Of a DNA stretch of 17,307 bases, positions 1 through 10,500 are shown piece by piece (within the stretch, counting starts at the first letter, position 1; each line of letters begins with the position of its first letter). This DNA comes from Phellopilus nigrolimitatus (Eukaryota > Basidiomycota > Agaricomycetes > Hymenochaetales > Hymenochaetaceae), in assembly GCA_021029095.1 (NCBI GenBank), contig JAJOHG010000484.1, positions 1 through 17,307 on the forward strand, read 5' to 3'. The translations under genes were made by a program, and so were the position numbers. Below the pieces are notes generated by a model that saw only the letters and a list, made by a program, of their open reading frames with translations, made no database searches and was not told where the DNA came from.

Positions 1-30
1 CTTCCTATAAAGTGAGATCTTGAACTTCGA

Positions 31-59
31 GGGGGGGGGGGGGGGGGGGGGGGCGGGGG
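31..59. repeat. Poly-G tract
   Basis: There are 23 consecutive G at 31-53, then one C and five more G. It is a simple-sequence run that could form a G-quadruplex on the plus strand. It could also be an assembly or sequencing artefact, since it sits 30 bases from the window edge. Confidence 0.9.
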
Positions 60-1275
60 AGGGACGAAGGCGTCTGATTTCAATACGTTTTTATCAACTT
101 TTTTTAAATTACAAGTTGTTCGTACATAAGTCATGTGAGGTCAAACGTTCTTTTTTTTTTTTCTTTCTAATTTTCATAGTGCATATTAGAATACACGTGC
201 GTTATCTTCAGCTATGCAATCGTCCAAGTATGTACATGCACTTGAGCTCGTCGAAAAGTACATAGATGGTGCTTCAGAACATGGGGACGATCCGCTGGGA
301 TCATGTCAATTTCTACAATGCTCCGGGATCCGTTCTATCAGCTTCACGAGGATGGGCCGGATAGAGGTCGCGAGCTACAGCAATCCGTTCTTCTGCATCG
401 GCCCAGTGGTGGCGTACTATACGTACGCTGTCGAAGCACATTGTACTTGAGAGGCGTCAAATAAATCCGATAGATTTTACAAAACATAAATTAAAGTACA
501 ACAGTACTTTTTTTTTTCCCGGTCTCACCGGCAGTCATAAGTATCGAGGAATAAAACCGGTCCGATACATGTGAGACATCGCATATCAGCTCCAATAACG
601 TTTACAGATGAGTGTCTCGTCGCCGAAAGCGTCGGTACGTCTCCTGAGCGGTGGCGACAGCGTCTCGCAGCTCCAACACAAAGTGTCGAAAATAAAAAGC
701 GGCCAAGAGACAGAAAAAAAAAAATACAGCCGATGTGTAGGTTGCCGGTTTGCACTATCGCCTGCAAGGTCCCGGTTAGGTTATTCCTAAAAGACGTGGG
801 ACCTTCCTCGCAAATTCTCGAACGACGCGATCATGATCCATGGGCGGAGAGCAAGCGCGCGGGCTTCGCGGGGTATGTACATCAAGATCACGACTTCGCG
901 GCTTCGCGGCGGTGGAGTGGGGATCGACCGTTACATATGTGGCTCGGCATCTCGTTTGGGATTAACAGTAACAGTACTCGTACCTATAGACCAACACATC
1001 CAACAGAACCCTGCCTCATAATCGCCATATACGTATATATCGGCTTCGAAGACAGAATGAAGAAGCTTCTCAAGAAAGGTTGCTCGTTCCTTAAACTTTC
1101 CAAGACTTACAACTTGAAAAATAAACAAGAATCCAAACAAAACAGACTGAAACCAGGCCCTTCCTCCTCCCCCAGGAAAGTCCAAGATCTCATTTTTACA
1201 GGAGATAGCTATTTGTGCTACACATGTAGAATATCTGTTTAAACCATGCTGAGGGGTGCAAGCAATTGCGCAAGG

Positions 1276-1360
1276 CACGGATAATCCGTGGTATCCGTCG
1301 ATCCGTGGGAACGCATCCGCGGATGGTGTTCATCCGTGGGAAAGCCAATCCGTGGCGGAT
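1276..1360. repeat. ATCCGTGG short-repeat cluster with a palindromic start
   Basis: ATCCGTGG occurs four times in 72 bases, at 1284-1291, 1301-1308, 1332-1339 and 1348-1355. There is also a one-mismatch copy at 1293-1300 and the self-complementary ATCCGCGGAT at 1315-1324. The cluster opens with a perfect inverted repeat, CACGGAT at 1276-1282 and ATCCGTG at 1284-1290, with a one-base spacer. Nothing similar is seen in the genic part of the window. A non-autonomous element end or a solo-LTR fragment is the likely class, but no target-site duplication or transposase gene is visible, so the type is undetermined. Confidence 0.6.
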
Positions 1361-1636
1361 GCAGCCCTAATACACGCAGATGCCAGTCCCTAGGAAGGCC
1401 GTATAACATTGGAAAAAATCAGTCGATGACGTATAATAGGGGGGTTACATGTGTATTGACCACAGTTATTCGGTGCGTGCAGATTATGAGAGACGGCGTT
1501 TGAGCGGCGTATATGTGTATATGTACACCATGAGCGAAGACTAGACGAGAGAAAAAAAAAAGCAAAGCAAAGAATAAAATGCTAGAAAACATGCGCTAGC
1601 GGAGAACCGTCCGCTCCTCTACGAGCACAAGACCCT

Positions 1637-4559
1637 CTAAACAGCAGACATCTCGACGTCGCGCTCTCCCCGCGCCCGCGTCCCCATCCGCGCCTCCGCC
1701 CGCGAGGCGCCCTCGCCAGGCGGGGGCGGCGGCGTCCCGTACCGCGCGCGGTAGTCGCGGTTGATCGCAACGAGCAGGTCGCGGATGAACTCCGCGTGGC
1801 GCCGCCGCTCCTGCGGCGTCGGCGCCGGCGCCGGCGCGTCCCTCTCTCCCCTCTCCTTCTCCTTCTCCTTGTCCCGGCCCGCGATGCGGATGCGCGCGAC
1901 GCCGCGCGCGAGGTCGCCCTCGTCGGGCGACGACGCGGGCTCGAGGTCCGCCGCGAGCCGCAGCGCGCGGATGGACGGGAGCGTCGGCGGCGTGCGGCGC
2001 GGCGAGCTGGCGGGCGAGTCCAGCGCCGGCGAGCCCGCGCGCATGCGCGAGGGCCCCGGCTCGGTGCGCGCACCGCTGCTGCCGCTGCTATGCGCGTGCA
2101 CCGCCGGCCTCGCGCGCGACGAGGAGGACGACGCTGCCGCGGCGGCGCCGATGAGCGGGGGGAGCCGGAACTCGGCGTCGCCAGCGGTGAGCAGCGGGTA
2201 CAGCGTGCCCGCGGCGGCGGCGGTCGACGCCGGCTTCTCGTCGAAGACGGATGACGCGAGCCGCGCGGGCGGCCCGCGCTGGATCGCGGGGCGCAGGCGC
2301 GGCTCGACGGGCCCGGGGGGCGGGAGGAAGCGCGTCCGCGCGTCGTCGCGCGCTGCCTCCGGCCCGTCGGCGGCGGCGCTGGCGTCGTCCCGGTCGCGCC
2401 GCGGGACGCTCGTCAGCGGGACCATGGTGCGCAGGGCGCGCGCGTCCGCGTATGCGTACGCGCCGAGCTGCGGGTGGTCCAGCCCGAGCGCGCTGCGCGC
2501 GAGGAAGTCGAAGTTCGCCGCACCGTCCGGCTGGGGCGCCGCGCTCTGCCGGTGCTGCTGCTGCTGCTGCATCTGCGGGTACGGCGACAGCGCGACGGTC
2601 GAGGGGTGGTGGTACGAACCGGCGAGCGGCGACGGCGAGCGGGTGTGTGGGCCGTCTGAGCTGCCGGTCGAGTGCGGGCTCAGTCTGAAAGCCGGCCCCG
2701 AGCCGGAATGGACGCCCCCGTGATACGGCATGCGCGATGACGTCGAGCTTGATCCCATTGACGACGCTGAGGATGGCGGCGGCGCGTGTGCGGCGCCCGG
2801 CGACAGCGTTATCGTCTGCGGGTAAACACTTGAGCTGGAGCTGGAGCGCGACACGGACACGTTGCGATCCTCGAACGCCGGGTACATCCCCGTGCCAGGG
2901 CCAGCACGATGCGGCGGCGAGTAGTTGCTGTGGTAATCGCTGGCGGCGTACGCGGACCCAATGCCGGAGAGAGACGACGCCGGAGAAGGTAAGGAGGCGA
3001 TACCGGGCATGTTGGCGAGTCCGAGCTCAGATAGGCCGATAGCGTCGAAGTAAGAAGAGGGCGAAGACACGTTTGTTGGCGTCTGCATAGGCTGCTGGGG
3101 GCGCGTGCTGTGATGCGAAGAATGGCCGTGAAAGTCGGATGGTGTGACGGGATGGTGGCGTCTGGCTGGCGCCTGCGAGGTGGAGGTGATATCCCTCCCT
3201 AATGTGAGGAGGAATTCATTCACAGCGGCGAGTTCTTCAGGTGAATGAATATCCAACGAGATGGAACGCGGGTTGAATTGTTGTTGCTGCTGCTGCTGTT
3301 GTTGCTGCGGTGCACCATAATTGTGCTGTGCGTACAAGCTCGAGAGGCGTTCTGCCATGTCTGAACAGGATGGGGGGAGAGAGAGACGCGAGTCAGCGTA
3401 CTTTCATTCACGAATTAGCCATAGAAAAGAGAGAAAAGCACATTAATTTGCGCACGCGTTACTACGAATGAAGAGGGGACGAACAACAAGACAGGTACTG
3501 ACGCGGATCGTAGCTTGGGTTGACACGGCGTTTCTTCATATCCGTGAAGAATTCCTCGACGGCATCGTGGCTGCGCTTCGTGCCGGCACCTGCGGACATG
3601 CCGCTCAGCACGGAGGAAGCAGAGGAGCCGTCGTCGCGCAGAACCTCCCACGAGGGCACATTCGAGTTTTGCGCGGGGATAGGGTTGGATTGCAAAAAGA
3701 TATCGGAAGTGTGGGGGTGCGAGAGGGAGGAACGGTGCGAGATATGCGGCTGGGAGTAGCCCAGCTCCGGAGAGGGCGTCGGAAGGAGGCCCGAGTCTGA
3801 AGATAGAGACGAGATGGAAGGCATCGACGAAGATGGCGAGAATTCTTGAACAAAAAAAATAAAAAAATGAGTGCTCTATCATCAATAAAAGAAAAGAAAA
3901 AGCAAGGGATGCTGACCTGGGGTTCCCCGAGACGAAAGCGATCTGGATTTCGATCTGGCGGCGGAGGCGGGATCGTTCGGGTTAAAAAGCTTATCGGCGG
4001 CGGCCTGATTAGACTGCTCGCCCTGGACGCGATGGGAAAAAGCGGGGTCGGCGACGGTGATGGCCTTGGAGTGCTTGTGCTGTGCATGGTGGGCCTCTGT
4101 GTGTATCTTCTCATGCTTCTTGAGGTCCTGGGGGCGCTTGAAGGTCTTGTCGCAGACGTCGCAGACATGGGGCTTGAGGGGGACGTGGACGCGGAGGTGG
4201 GAGGTGATGTGGTCGCGCTTGGCGCAGGAGGTGCCGCAGTCCCTCCAGCGGCAGGTGAGGGTGAGGTTGTTGGTGGACTTGCGGCCGATGTGGTCGTTGC
4301 AGAGGTGGTTGTAGAGGGCCTCTGGGTCTGCGAAGGACAGGCTGCAGGCGTCCCATTTGCAGCGGTGGGCGGGTGCGGGTGCGGGGGACGGGCTGCTGTC
4401 GAGGGAGTCCGGCGGGGATGCTGCTGCGGAGGGTGCTGCGGAAGTGTCGGACTGGAACTCGTTTGGCATGAGGGGACGGAAGTTGTTGTGTGTGGTGACG
4501 GAGAGGGCGTACTCGAGGTCATGGAGAGGAACCAACGTTCTATACGTCTCTGAGTACAT
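1637..4559 (-). CDS. pacC: pH-response transcription factor PacC/Rim101
   Basis: This is the zinc-finger activator of the ambient-pH (Pal/Rim) pathway, made as an inactive full-length form, proteolytically processed and imported into the nucleus to bind GCCARG sites. Exons on the minus strand are 4559-3917, 3844-3503 and 3360-1637 (introns 72 and 142 nt), giving 902 aa. Three C2H2 fingers lie at residues 67-90, 103-125 and 133-153, with the PacC hallmarks [16 protein letters not shown] and [11 protein letters not shown] conserved middle block ([19 protein letters not shown]) precedes exon 3, which carries a 10-Gln run and [20 protein letters not shown] at residues 361-380. A YPLL motif at residues 716-719 fits the PalA/Rim20 (Bro1-domain) binding consensus YPXL/I. 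The low-complexity C-terminal half is encoded in very GC-rich DNA. The start is the only in-frame ATG after the upstream stop. Identity is secure from fingers plus middle block; the first 60 residues are poorly constrained. Confidence 0.95.
2189..2200 (-). other. YPLL motif in PacC (PalA/Rim20 docking candidate)
   Basis: Codons for Tyr-Pro-Leu-Leu are read on the minus strand in pacC exon 3 (residues 716-719). In ascomycete PacC, YPXL/I motifs flank the signalling protease site and bind the Bro1-domain protein PalA/Rim20. Only this one exact match is seen; YPQM at residues 589-592 is the nearest second candidate. Function here is inferred from the family. Confidence 0.5.
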
Positions 4560-5672
4560 GTCGTGCGCTTGAGTTGGGCTCGGCCCTCTTGGCGCACACA
4601 GCCTCCTCGAAACGTCCACGGCTTCTCATAAGTCTTCTTCACTTGGCTCATCAACTAATATATTATCCTATTTTTCATGCACAACCCGCAAAATCAGGTA
4701 GAAATAAAAACAATTTCGTTGCAGGTCAACAGACGTCTCATGTGGTCGTTCTTACTCGATAGGTCGTGTTTCTTGGACCCCGATGGCTGCTCTTCCCCAG
4801 TAAACAAGATTTTCTTGGCATCGGCATTTCGGCAACACACTTCTCAGTGTCTTCCCCTTAGCGCGAAAAAAAAAAGGCGCTGCAGAATGTGTCAAACCCG
4901 ATTTAGAAGTCATAACAATTCTACTCGACGGCACAAGCTAACCTCGTTTTCTTCCGTTCGTCCACAGGTGCGTGAAGTGTTCAGGGCACTCTGTTCGGCT
5001 GCCTTCGGGTGATCGTCACTGCCAAGACTTCTATTTATGCCCCCCTCGCTTTCGTCCGTCTCCTCGAGATCCAGCGCCCAATATGTACATCATTCTCAGC
5101 GTTATGCACCTCGCCTTTCTCGTACCTGATTTCTTTGCCTTGGCGCATTCTAGCGCTCTTGCGGTCACCTCGAGTCTTACTAAGCAGCCGCGCCGCGCCG
5201 TATCTCCTACTCCCTGTATTCGCCAAGATGCCTCAAGATCTAGACAATTCTATTCCTCGAGTCCTATTTTATCCTGGCCAAGAGCATCCAGTAAACCACC
5301 CTCCAAGACATTCCGGCGGAAGAGCGTCTATGGTCTTACGATTGCCAAAAAGTCCCAGTGTTTTCTTTATATTTTCTCATTTCTTATATTTTCTCTTCAT
5401 ACAACTCTTGCGTAGCTCGGCTTCCACGGCACAATTCAGCTCCTTCCAAAGTTTCATTTCGGTCCTTAATCTCAAACTTGCCTTGGCAGAGGTCCCAAGC
5501 CGGTTACTTTCAGAGTTTTATATTAGTCGAGCAAGCTCAAATTGACCTTGGCAGAGGACCCTGGCTTGGTCTTGCTTGGTCACTGCTGCCGTCCGAGAAC
5601 AGTTCGGCAGCGGGCTACCTCTCATATGCCATTAATAGTAAGTATAGCTTCAGCTCCTATCCAGCCCTCCGT
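4560..5672. promoter_or_regulatory. pacC upstream region with a cluster of PacC-type sites
   Basis: The 1.1 kb between the mL38 stop codon and the pacC start codon must hold the mL38 3' end and the pacC promoter and 5' UTR, both on the minus strand. The PacC core GCCAAG occurs at 5021-5026, 5222-5227 and 5277-5282 on plus, and at 4642-4647, 4814-4819, 5139-5144, 5482-5487 and 5547-5552 on minus. The variant GCCAGG occurs on minus at 5274-5279 and 5560-5565. That makes ten GCCARG matches, where about one is expected by chance at even base composition. Four GCCAAG copies (4814, 5021, 5482, 5547) have the preferred preceding T. No protein-coding exon is recognised; the open frames here are pyrimidine-tract artefacts. 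Autoregulation by PacC is an inference. Confidence 0.6.
5471..5560. repeat. Imperfect 25-bp direct repeat carrying PacC-type sites
   Basis: 5471-5495 and 5536-5560 match at 21 of 25 positions, 65 bp apart. Each copy holds the block CCTTGGCAGAGG, so each contains one TGCCAAG on the minus strand. They lie about 0.9-1 kb upstream of the pacC start codon and just downstream of the mL38 stop codon. Confidence 0.75.
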
Positions 5673-7343
5673 CTACTTCACGAACCTCTTCATCGACTTG
5701 ACTTCTGCATACGGGTCCACGCGCGGCGGGAGCCCGAACCGCGGCTCTGGGCGCTCTGTGGGAGTACATCAGCAACGTGCACCAGAAAAAGAAGCAGTAT
5801 CCTAAATCTTAAGAAAAATAAACGTACTGAGCGTGTGTTTGTAGATATCGCTGACGGTCTCGTCCCACACCTCGCGCCACATGTGTGCCGCGCCGCCCGC
5901 GCTCGCGTCGAGCCCGTGCTCCGCACAGAACGCGCGCAGGTCGAACCCGAGCCGCGCCGCATCGGGCACCGCGGGTACCACGATCTTCTGCTCCGGGTTC
6001 ACATGCGGGAGCAGGAAGAGGCAGTACCGGTGGTACGGCGACCCCCGCTGCGGGTGCGGCGGGACGTATCCCGTGTGCGGGTGCGCGGAGAGGTGCCCGC
6101 ACGTCCCCGCGGAGAGCGGGATGTTCGGCCTGGGACAAGAAGCGTCAAAGAACGAACCTTCGCGCGCATCTAATAGAAAAGAACTCACTGCAGCCAATGG
6201 AGGAACGTCGTGAAGCTCGTGTTCTCCGGGTCGGGAACGTCCGCGTCTACCAGGACTAGCGTGTAGTACCGCGTCTCCGGGTGGAAGACGCTTGTGTACA
6301 GACGCGGAGGGCGTCTTGACTAAAGGCATCGTTAATACGTCGATAACTTGTAGAGACATAAATGGCAGAACAAACCTGCTCCGGGAGGATGAAGACACCA
6401 GGCTCGACCGGCTTGTGCTTCCGCCTTGTCCGCGTCCGCAGGTACGTGCTAAACGGCGGGGGCTCGGGGAAAGACAGACGCAGGTCGATGGACGGGTGCA
6501 ATGCCGGTACGACGTCAGGCACAACGCCCATCTGGTGGATGCGCTCCATCTTGCCACGAAATCACATCAGCTTTGAGTCAATAAACTAATGAGTTAGTAG
6601 CTCACAAGGAGGTCCAGCGTCCCGTATCTCCTCCACTTCTGCTCAACCAAATGTCTGTACACAAGCCTGTTCAGATCACCTGTGAAAGAGAAAGAGAAAA
6701 AAAAAACGAATTAGCGATTACCGAAGGGAAAACCCGCAGTCAACGACGCACCCATGCCGTTCGCAGCATTCCATCGAATCGACGGGCGGTTAATATCACT
6801 CTGTATCTCCAAAATCCCCGCCTTCTCCCTCAACTCCCCCAACTCCCTCTCCAGCGCCGCCCGCGCCGCGCCCTCCGCGCCCTCCAGCTCCCGCTCCCCC
6901 TCCGCGACGCGCGCGAGCACGCCGCGCAGCTCGCGCTTCAGGCGCGCAGAGTCGCTATTGATGAGCTTCAGCGCCTCGTCGTACACGGGCAGCAGGTGCG
7001 CCCGCAGGGGCACGTTCCACTTGCGCGGCGCCGCGAGCGAGATCTGCGCGCGCTTTTTCGCGAAGCGCCGCCGCGTCTTCCGCCCGGCCTCGGGCGCGGC
7101 CTCTTCGCCGGCGCTGGCGCCGCTCGCAGGGGCCGTGCTTTTCGACGCGCCAGGCGCGGACGACGTGGGTCTCGGCGCAGGTGAGATTTTGGGTTTAGGA
7201 TCGAGGCCCGCGCTTTGCGGCGGGGACGGGGGAGAAACGCTGCCCGCGCCAGAGCTGACAGTATCCAACGTCGTGTTGGTGCGACATATCAATGAGGCAG
7301 AAGGGGTTAAGCGCCGACGTGCGAGCGCACGAACAGCCAACAT
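5673..7343 (-). CDS. MRPL35: Mitochondrial large-subunit ribosomal protein mL38 (MRPL35-like, PEBP fold)
   Basis: This is a structural protein of the mitochondrial 54S ribosomal subunit, built on a phosphatidylethanolamine-binding (PEBP) fold. Exons on the minus strand are 7343-6752, 6679-6606, 6549-6376, 6319-6189, 6129-5828 and 5755-5673; introns are 56-72 nt and all junctions stay in frame, giving 451 aa. The N-terminus (MLAVRALARRRLTPSASL) is Arg-rich without acidic residues, as in a mitochondrial presequence. Residues 129-180 look like a coiled coil, followed by DINRPSIRWN. The PEBP signature appears as DADVP at 305-309 with TFLHWLQ downstream, then a HRYCLFLL strand. The last exon ends PYAEVKSMKRFVK, typical of the family. 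It is co-directional with pacC and TAF1, 203 bp from the TAF1 stop. Exons 1 and 5 are much richer in GC than the rest. MRPL35/mL38 is preferred over a free PEBP because of the long N-terminal extension. Confidence 0.93.
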
Positions 7344-7546
7344 CGTTCAAAACGAAAGACGCACTCAAATCCAAGCGGGTGAAAAGTAGCAGCGTTACTG
7401 CACAGAATGTGTGACCACGCTGACAAAGACTGTAAGCGCCATTACAATTCCCTAATGCAGCAAAAGTAAAGAAAAACATTTGTAAGTCGACATTTAGTAC
7501 ATGCTAAGGATACACAATTTGATAAATTACAGCTCATTTATAGTCA

Positions 7547-10500
7547 TTAATTCCTCTTCAATGTCAGCTTCAACTTCGTTCCACTGCCAGAACCCTGCTG
7601 CATCAAATCATCGTCGACTTCCATCGCAGTCATAGGAGGGCTAGTCGCCAAGGGTGACGGCACGAATGCACTCGGGGGACGCGGGAACGGCATCGACGTC
7701 GACGAAGAGAGCGAAAGCGGCGAGCCTGCAGCGACAGGCGGCGCGGGGAAACCGTGCCCAAGACTCGGCGGAGACAGTGCACCCCCGCCTGTCGGCATTG
7801 AACCGCCTGCACCGGGTGGACTTCCCGCAGAAGGAGTAACATTTATTGGAGGAGCGCCCGAGTTGAACTCCGCCCAGCGAGGGCACTTCCTGTTGGTTTC
7901 TAAAGTAGTAGAGTTCAATTAAGAATGTTTTTCATTGTAATAAGTCACCGAAGCGTACTCATGTGCCCCATCTGCCCACAATGCCCGCAGCGCCTTGTTG
8001 TATCCGGTTTGACGGGTCGATTAAGTTGCAAGGGCGTCCCGCCCTCCTTCGAAATCTTTGCATTTTTGCGATGCAGGCGGCGCTCCTGGTTTTTCTTCAT
8101 GCGCGCAATCTCCTCCTCGAGCCTCTTCCTCGCTCTCTTGTCCTTCTCTTCGTCGCCTGTTGGGGCTAGAGAATCTGCCGTTGCTGATTCTTCCTCGATT
8201 ATCTGCCGCCTTCTAACATATGCATGTATCACGGCAGGGTCACGGACGATCTCCATTTCCCATTCACCGTCAACGAATCTCCTTATGCGGAGAACCCGCT
8301 GACTGGCCTCTGGACCAAGGCTCAGCTCGCGATCTAGCGAGGACCCACGACTGTACGTTGGCGATGCAGGAGGTAAAGAAGGACGAGATCCAGCAAGTAT
8401 CGCGGCAGTCGGTGGGAACTCCATATCCTCAAGCTTCGGCTTAATGCGCCCTTGACCTTGCAGCTTGTGCGCATTAGCACGATCCTCATCTTCCGCCGTC
8501 AACACAGGTTCGTCTTTCCGGCTTAACGAATTGAATTGTGATTTCCAGATACGCTCTATCTCAGACTTGTAGACGTTTTGCTGTTCGGCAACATTGTATC
8601 GATGGGCAGATTTCGGTCGGCTATCTGCTTCAGCTGAACAGATAGTGAGCATACCAAAAAGCGCATGACGGATGAAACACGGACGTACCCATTTTTTGCT
8701 CGTAGTCCTCCCCAGCGCGCACGAAGATGTCCTTCATTGAAACGCGGACGAAACTGAAAGCCTCTCCCCTCCCCGTCGGGTCACCTTCGCCGTGTAATCT
8801 AAGCATAGCCTTCGCTTGTGTAGCATGCAAGAAATTCTTGGTAGTGATCCAGGGTGCGAGTTGTTGCTCAATCGAAAGATTTGACTCGTCATCGTCCTTT
8901 GCCGTCTCCGCTGCGCCTCCGTAACCAGCATCTTGAAGATGCCTCATACCAACCTGCATACTCTCAGAGAGCACAACTTGCTCGGGATTGACCATCTTTA
9001 GCATGTCTGCATCAGAGGGGATGCTGACGAAGTCCTTGAGGCGCCAGAAACCTTGATGAGGCCCTCGGCGATGATACTCCATGAATTCCTGTCAAAGAAA
9101 AAAGAGATGGGACATGACTTCTGCAAATAAAAAGGGAGGGCAAACCTTCAGCCTTTGGCGCATTTGGAGTTCATTCTGATCAGGGAAGTACTTCATGAGA
9201 CGCGATATTTTCAGTCGCTCTCCCTGGCTTTTCCTCAAAAGCTTGAATGCAATAACTTGAAGCCGGTTCTTGATTGTGGTCGTGATCTTTCGTGAATGTG
9301 GGCCTGGCACCTCTGTCACAGGATACGTCTGGCCTACGACGAAGAGCGTCTTGATTTCGCGAAGATGATACTTCGTCTCGCCCTTCGTTGTGCTTCTAAT
9401 GACGAGGAAATCCGTGGAATAAGGTTTTTGACGGAAAAGTGGGGCGCGAATCAAGTTGTTGTACAATGCCTGAATGGTCTGGCCCCCATAGACATATCCG
9501 AACTTCATGAAAGGAGACTCGTCGCCTGGTTCAAGAACGAAAGGCTCGCCGAGGTCTGCTTTTGGAATGTGCTCGTCCTTATCGTCCTTTTTGCGATAAT
9601 AGTTAACAAGAACACTGCCCATAGCGAAGTCGGAGATGATTGGAGGATGCTCTTCCTACTATAAGGTTCAGCTATACGGGAAAATAGGGAAAGAGTAAGA
9701 GCCGCACCGAAAACTCCCAAAGAACAAAGTTGCTCGAGTCTTTGAGCGTGAGATCACTGGTCTTCCGTAGACCCTCACCAACATCACCCCCTTTACCAAC
9801 CTTGCGACCGGCCTTGTCCTTCTTCTTTTTTGCAGAACGGACCTTGCTGAATCGAATTTCGATGTTCGAAGGAAACTGCAGCGCCGGTCGATGGAAAGAT
9901 CGAGCTTCTTGCTTTGAAAGGCGGGTCTTGTACTAAAAGAAAAACTAGTCAATAATCTCTTTCTAATTCAGGAACATCGTCAGTGCTCACATAAGGAAGC
10001 TGTAACTTCTGAGCTGGATACGCATGCTGGACGACGAGCTGTCCAAAGGTTTGACGGACGCGGTGCCGCCCACCTTCCTTAGAGACTTCGTAGAAGTGAT
10101 CATTAGATAGATTGAAACGATCGCGCGGGTGACCAGTATCAACGCGTGTCCTTTTTCTTGGCCGCACTTCTGAAGAAGAAATGGTTGGCAAGTCAAAAAA
10201 AAAAAGCCGGAAGATTTACCAGCGAATCTCTCTTCGACATTCTCATCCTCTGGATCAACCTCCATTTGCGTGAAGTCTCGGAACGGCGCATTGGCATCCC
10301 AGATGATACTTTGTGTCCATGTGCCTTCTTCCAAAGCATTGTTCACGGGAGCTGTCACCATTTCCTTTTTATGCGGAGGTTGATGATCATTGTTGTAATC
10401 GGGATCGTAAATTATATGGTCCTCCCAATTGGATAGCAGCACAAGGTCGAACGAGCGGTCGTGGAGGGAGAGTGTCGTAGCTGTATTTGTCTCAGCCAGG

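Larger units (their letters stand above)
1..1636. other. Left flank without a recognisable gene
   Basis: No open frame in this stretch resembles a known protein. The longest, on the plus strand at 571-1242 (223 codons), has a mixed composition, no domain I recognise and no flanking splice pattern. The region is more AT-rich than the genes to the right and carries T and A homopolymers (about 151-162 and 713-723), a long G run at the left edge and an ATCCGTGG repeat cluster at 1276-1360. It lies downstream of the pacC stop codon, so its right part should include the pacC 3' UTR and terminator. A decayed repeat or the distal end of an unseen gene to the left would both fit. Confidence 0.6.

Noticed and set aside
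571..1242. 223-codon open frame on plus strand in the left flank
   Set aside because: Irregular composition, in-frame A runs and no recognisable motif. Kept only as a remark in the flank entry.
1761..2723. 320-codon open frame on plus strand, and several overlapping ones
   Set aside because: They mirror the GC-rich third exon of pacC on the other strand and have no family resemblance. The pacC reading is supported by conserved domains.
5009..5545. 178-codon hydrophobic open frame on plus strand
   Set aside because: It arises from pyrimidine-rich DNA upstream of pacC, shows no domain, no splice structure and no continuity with neighbours.
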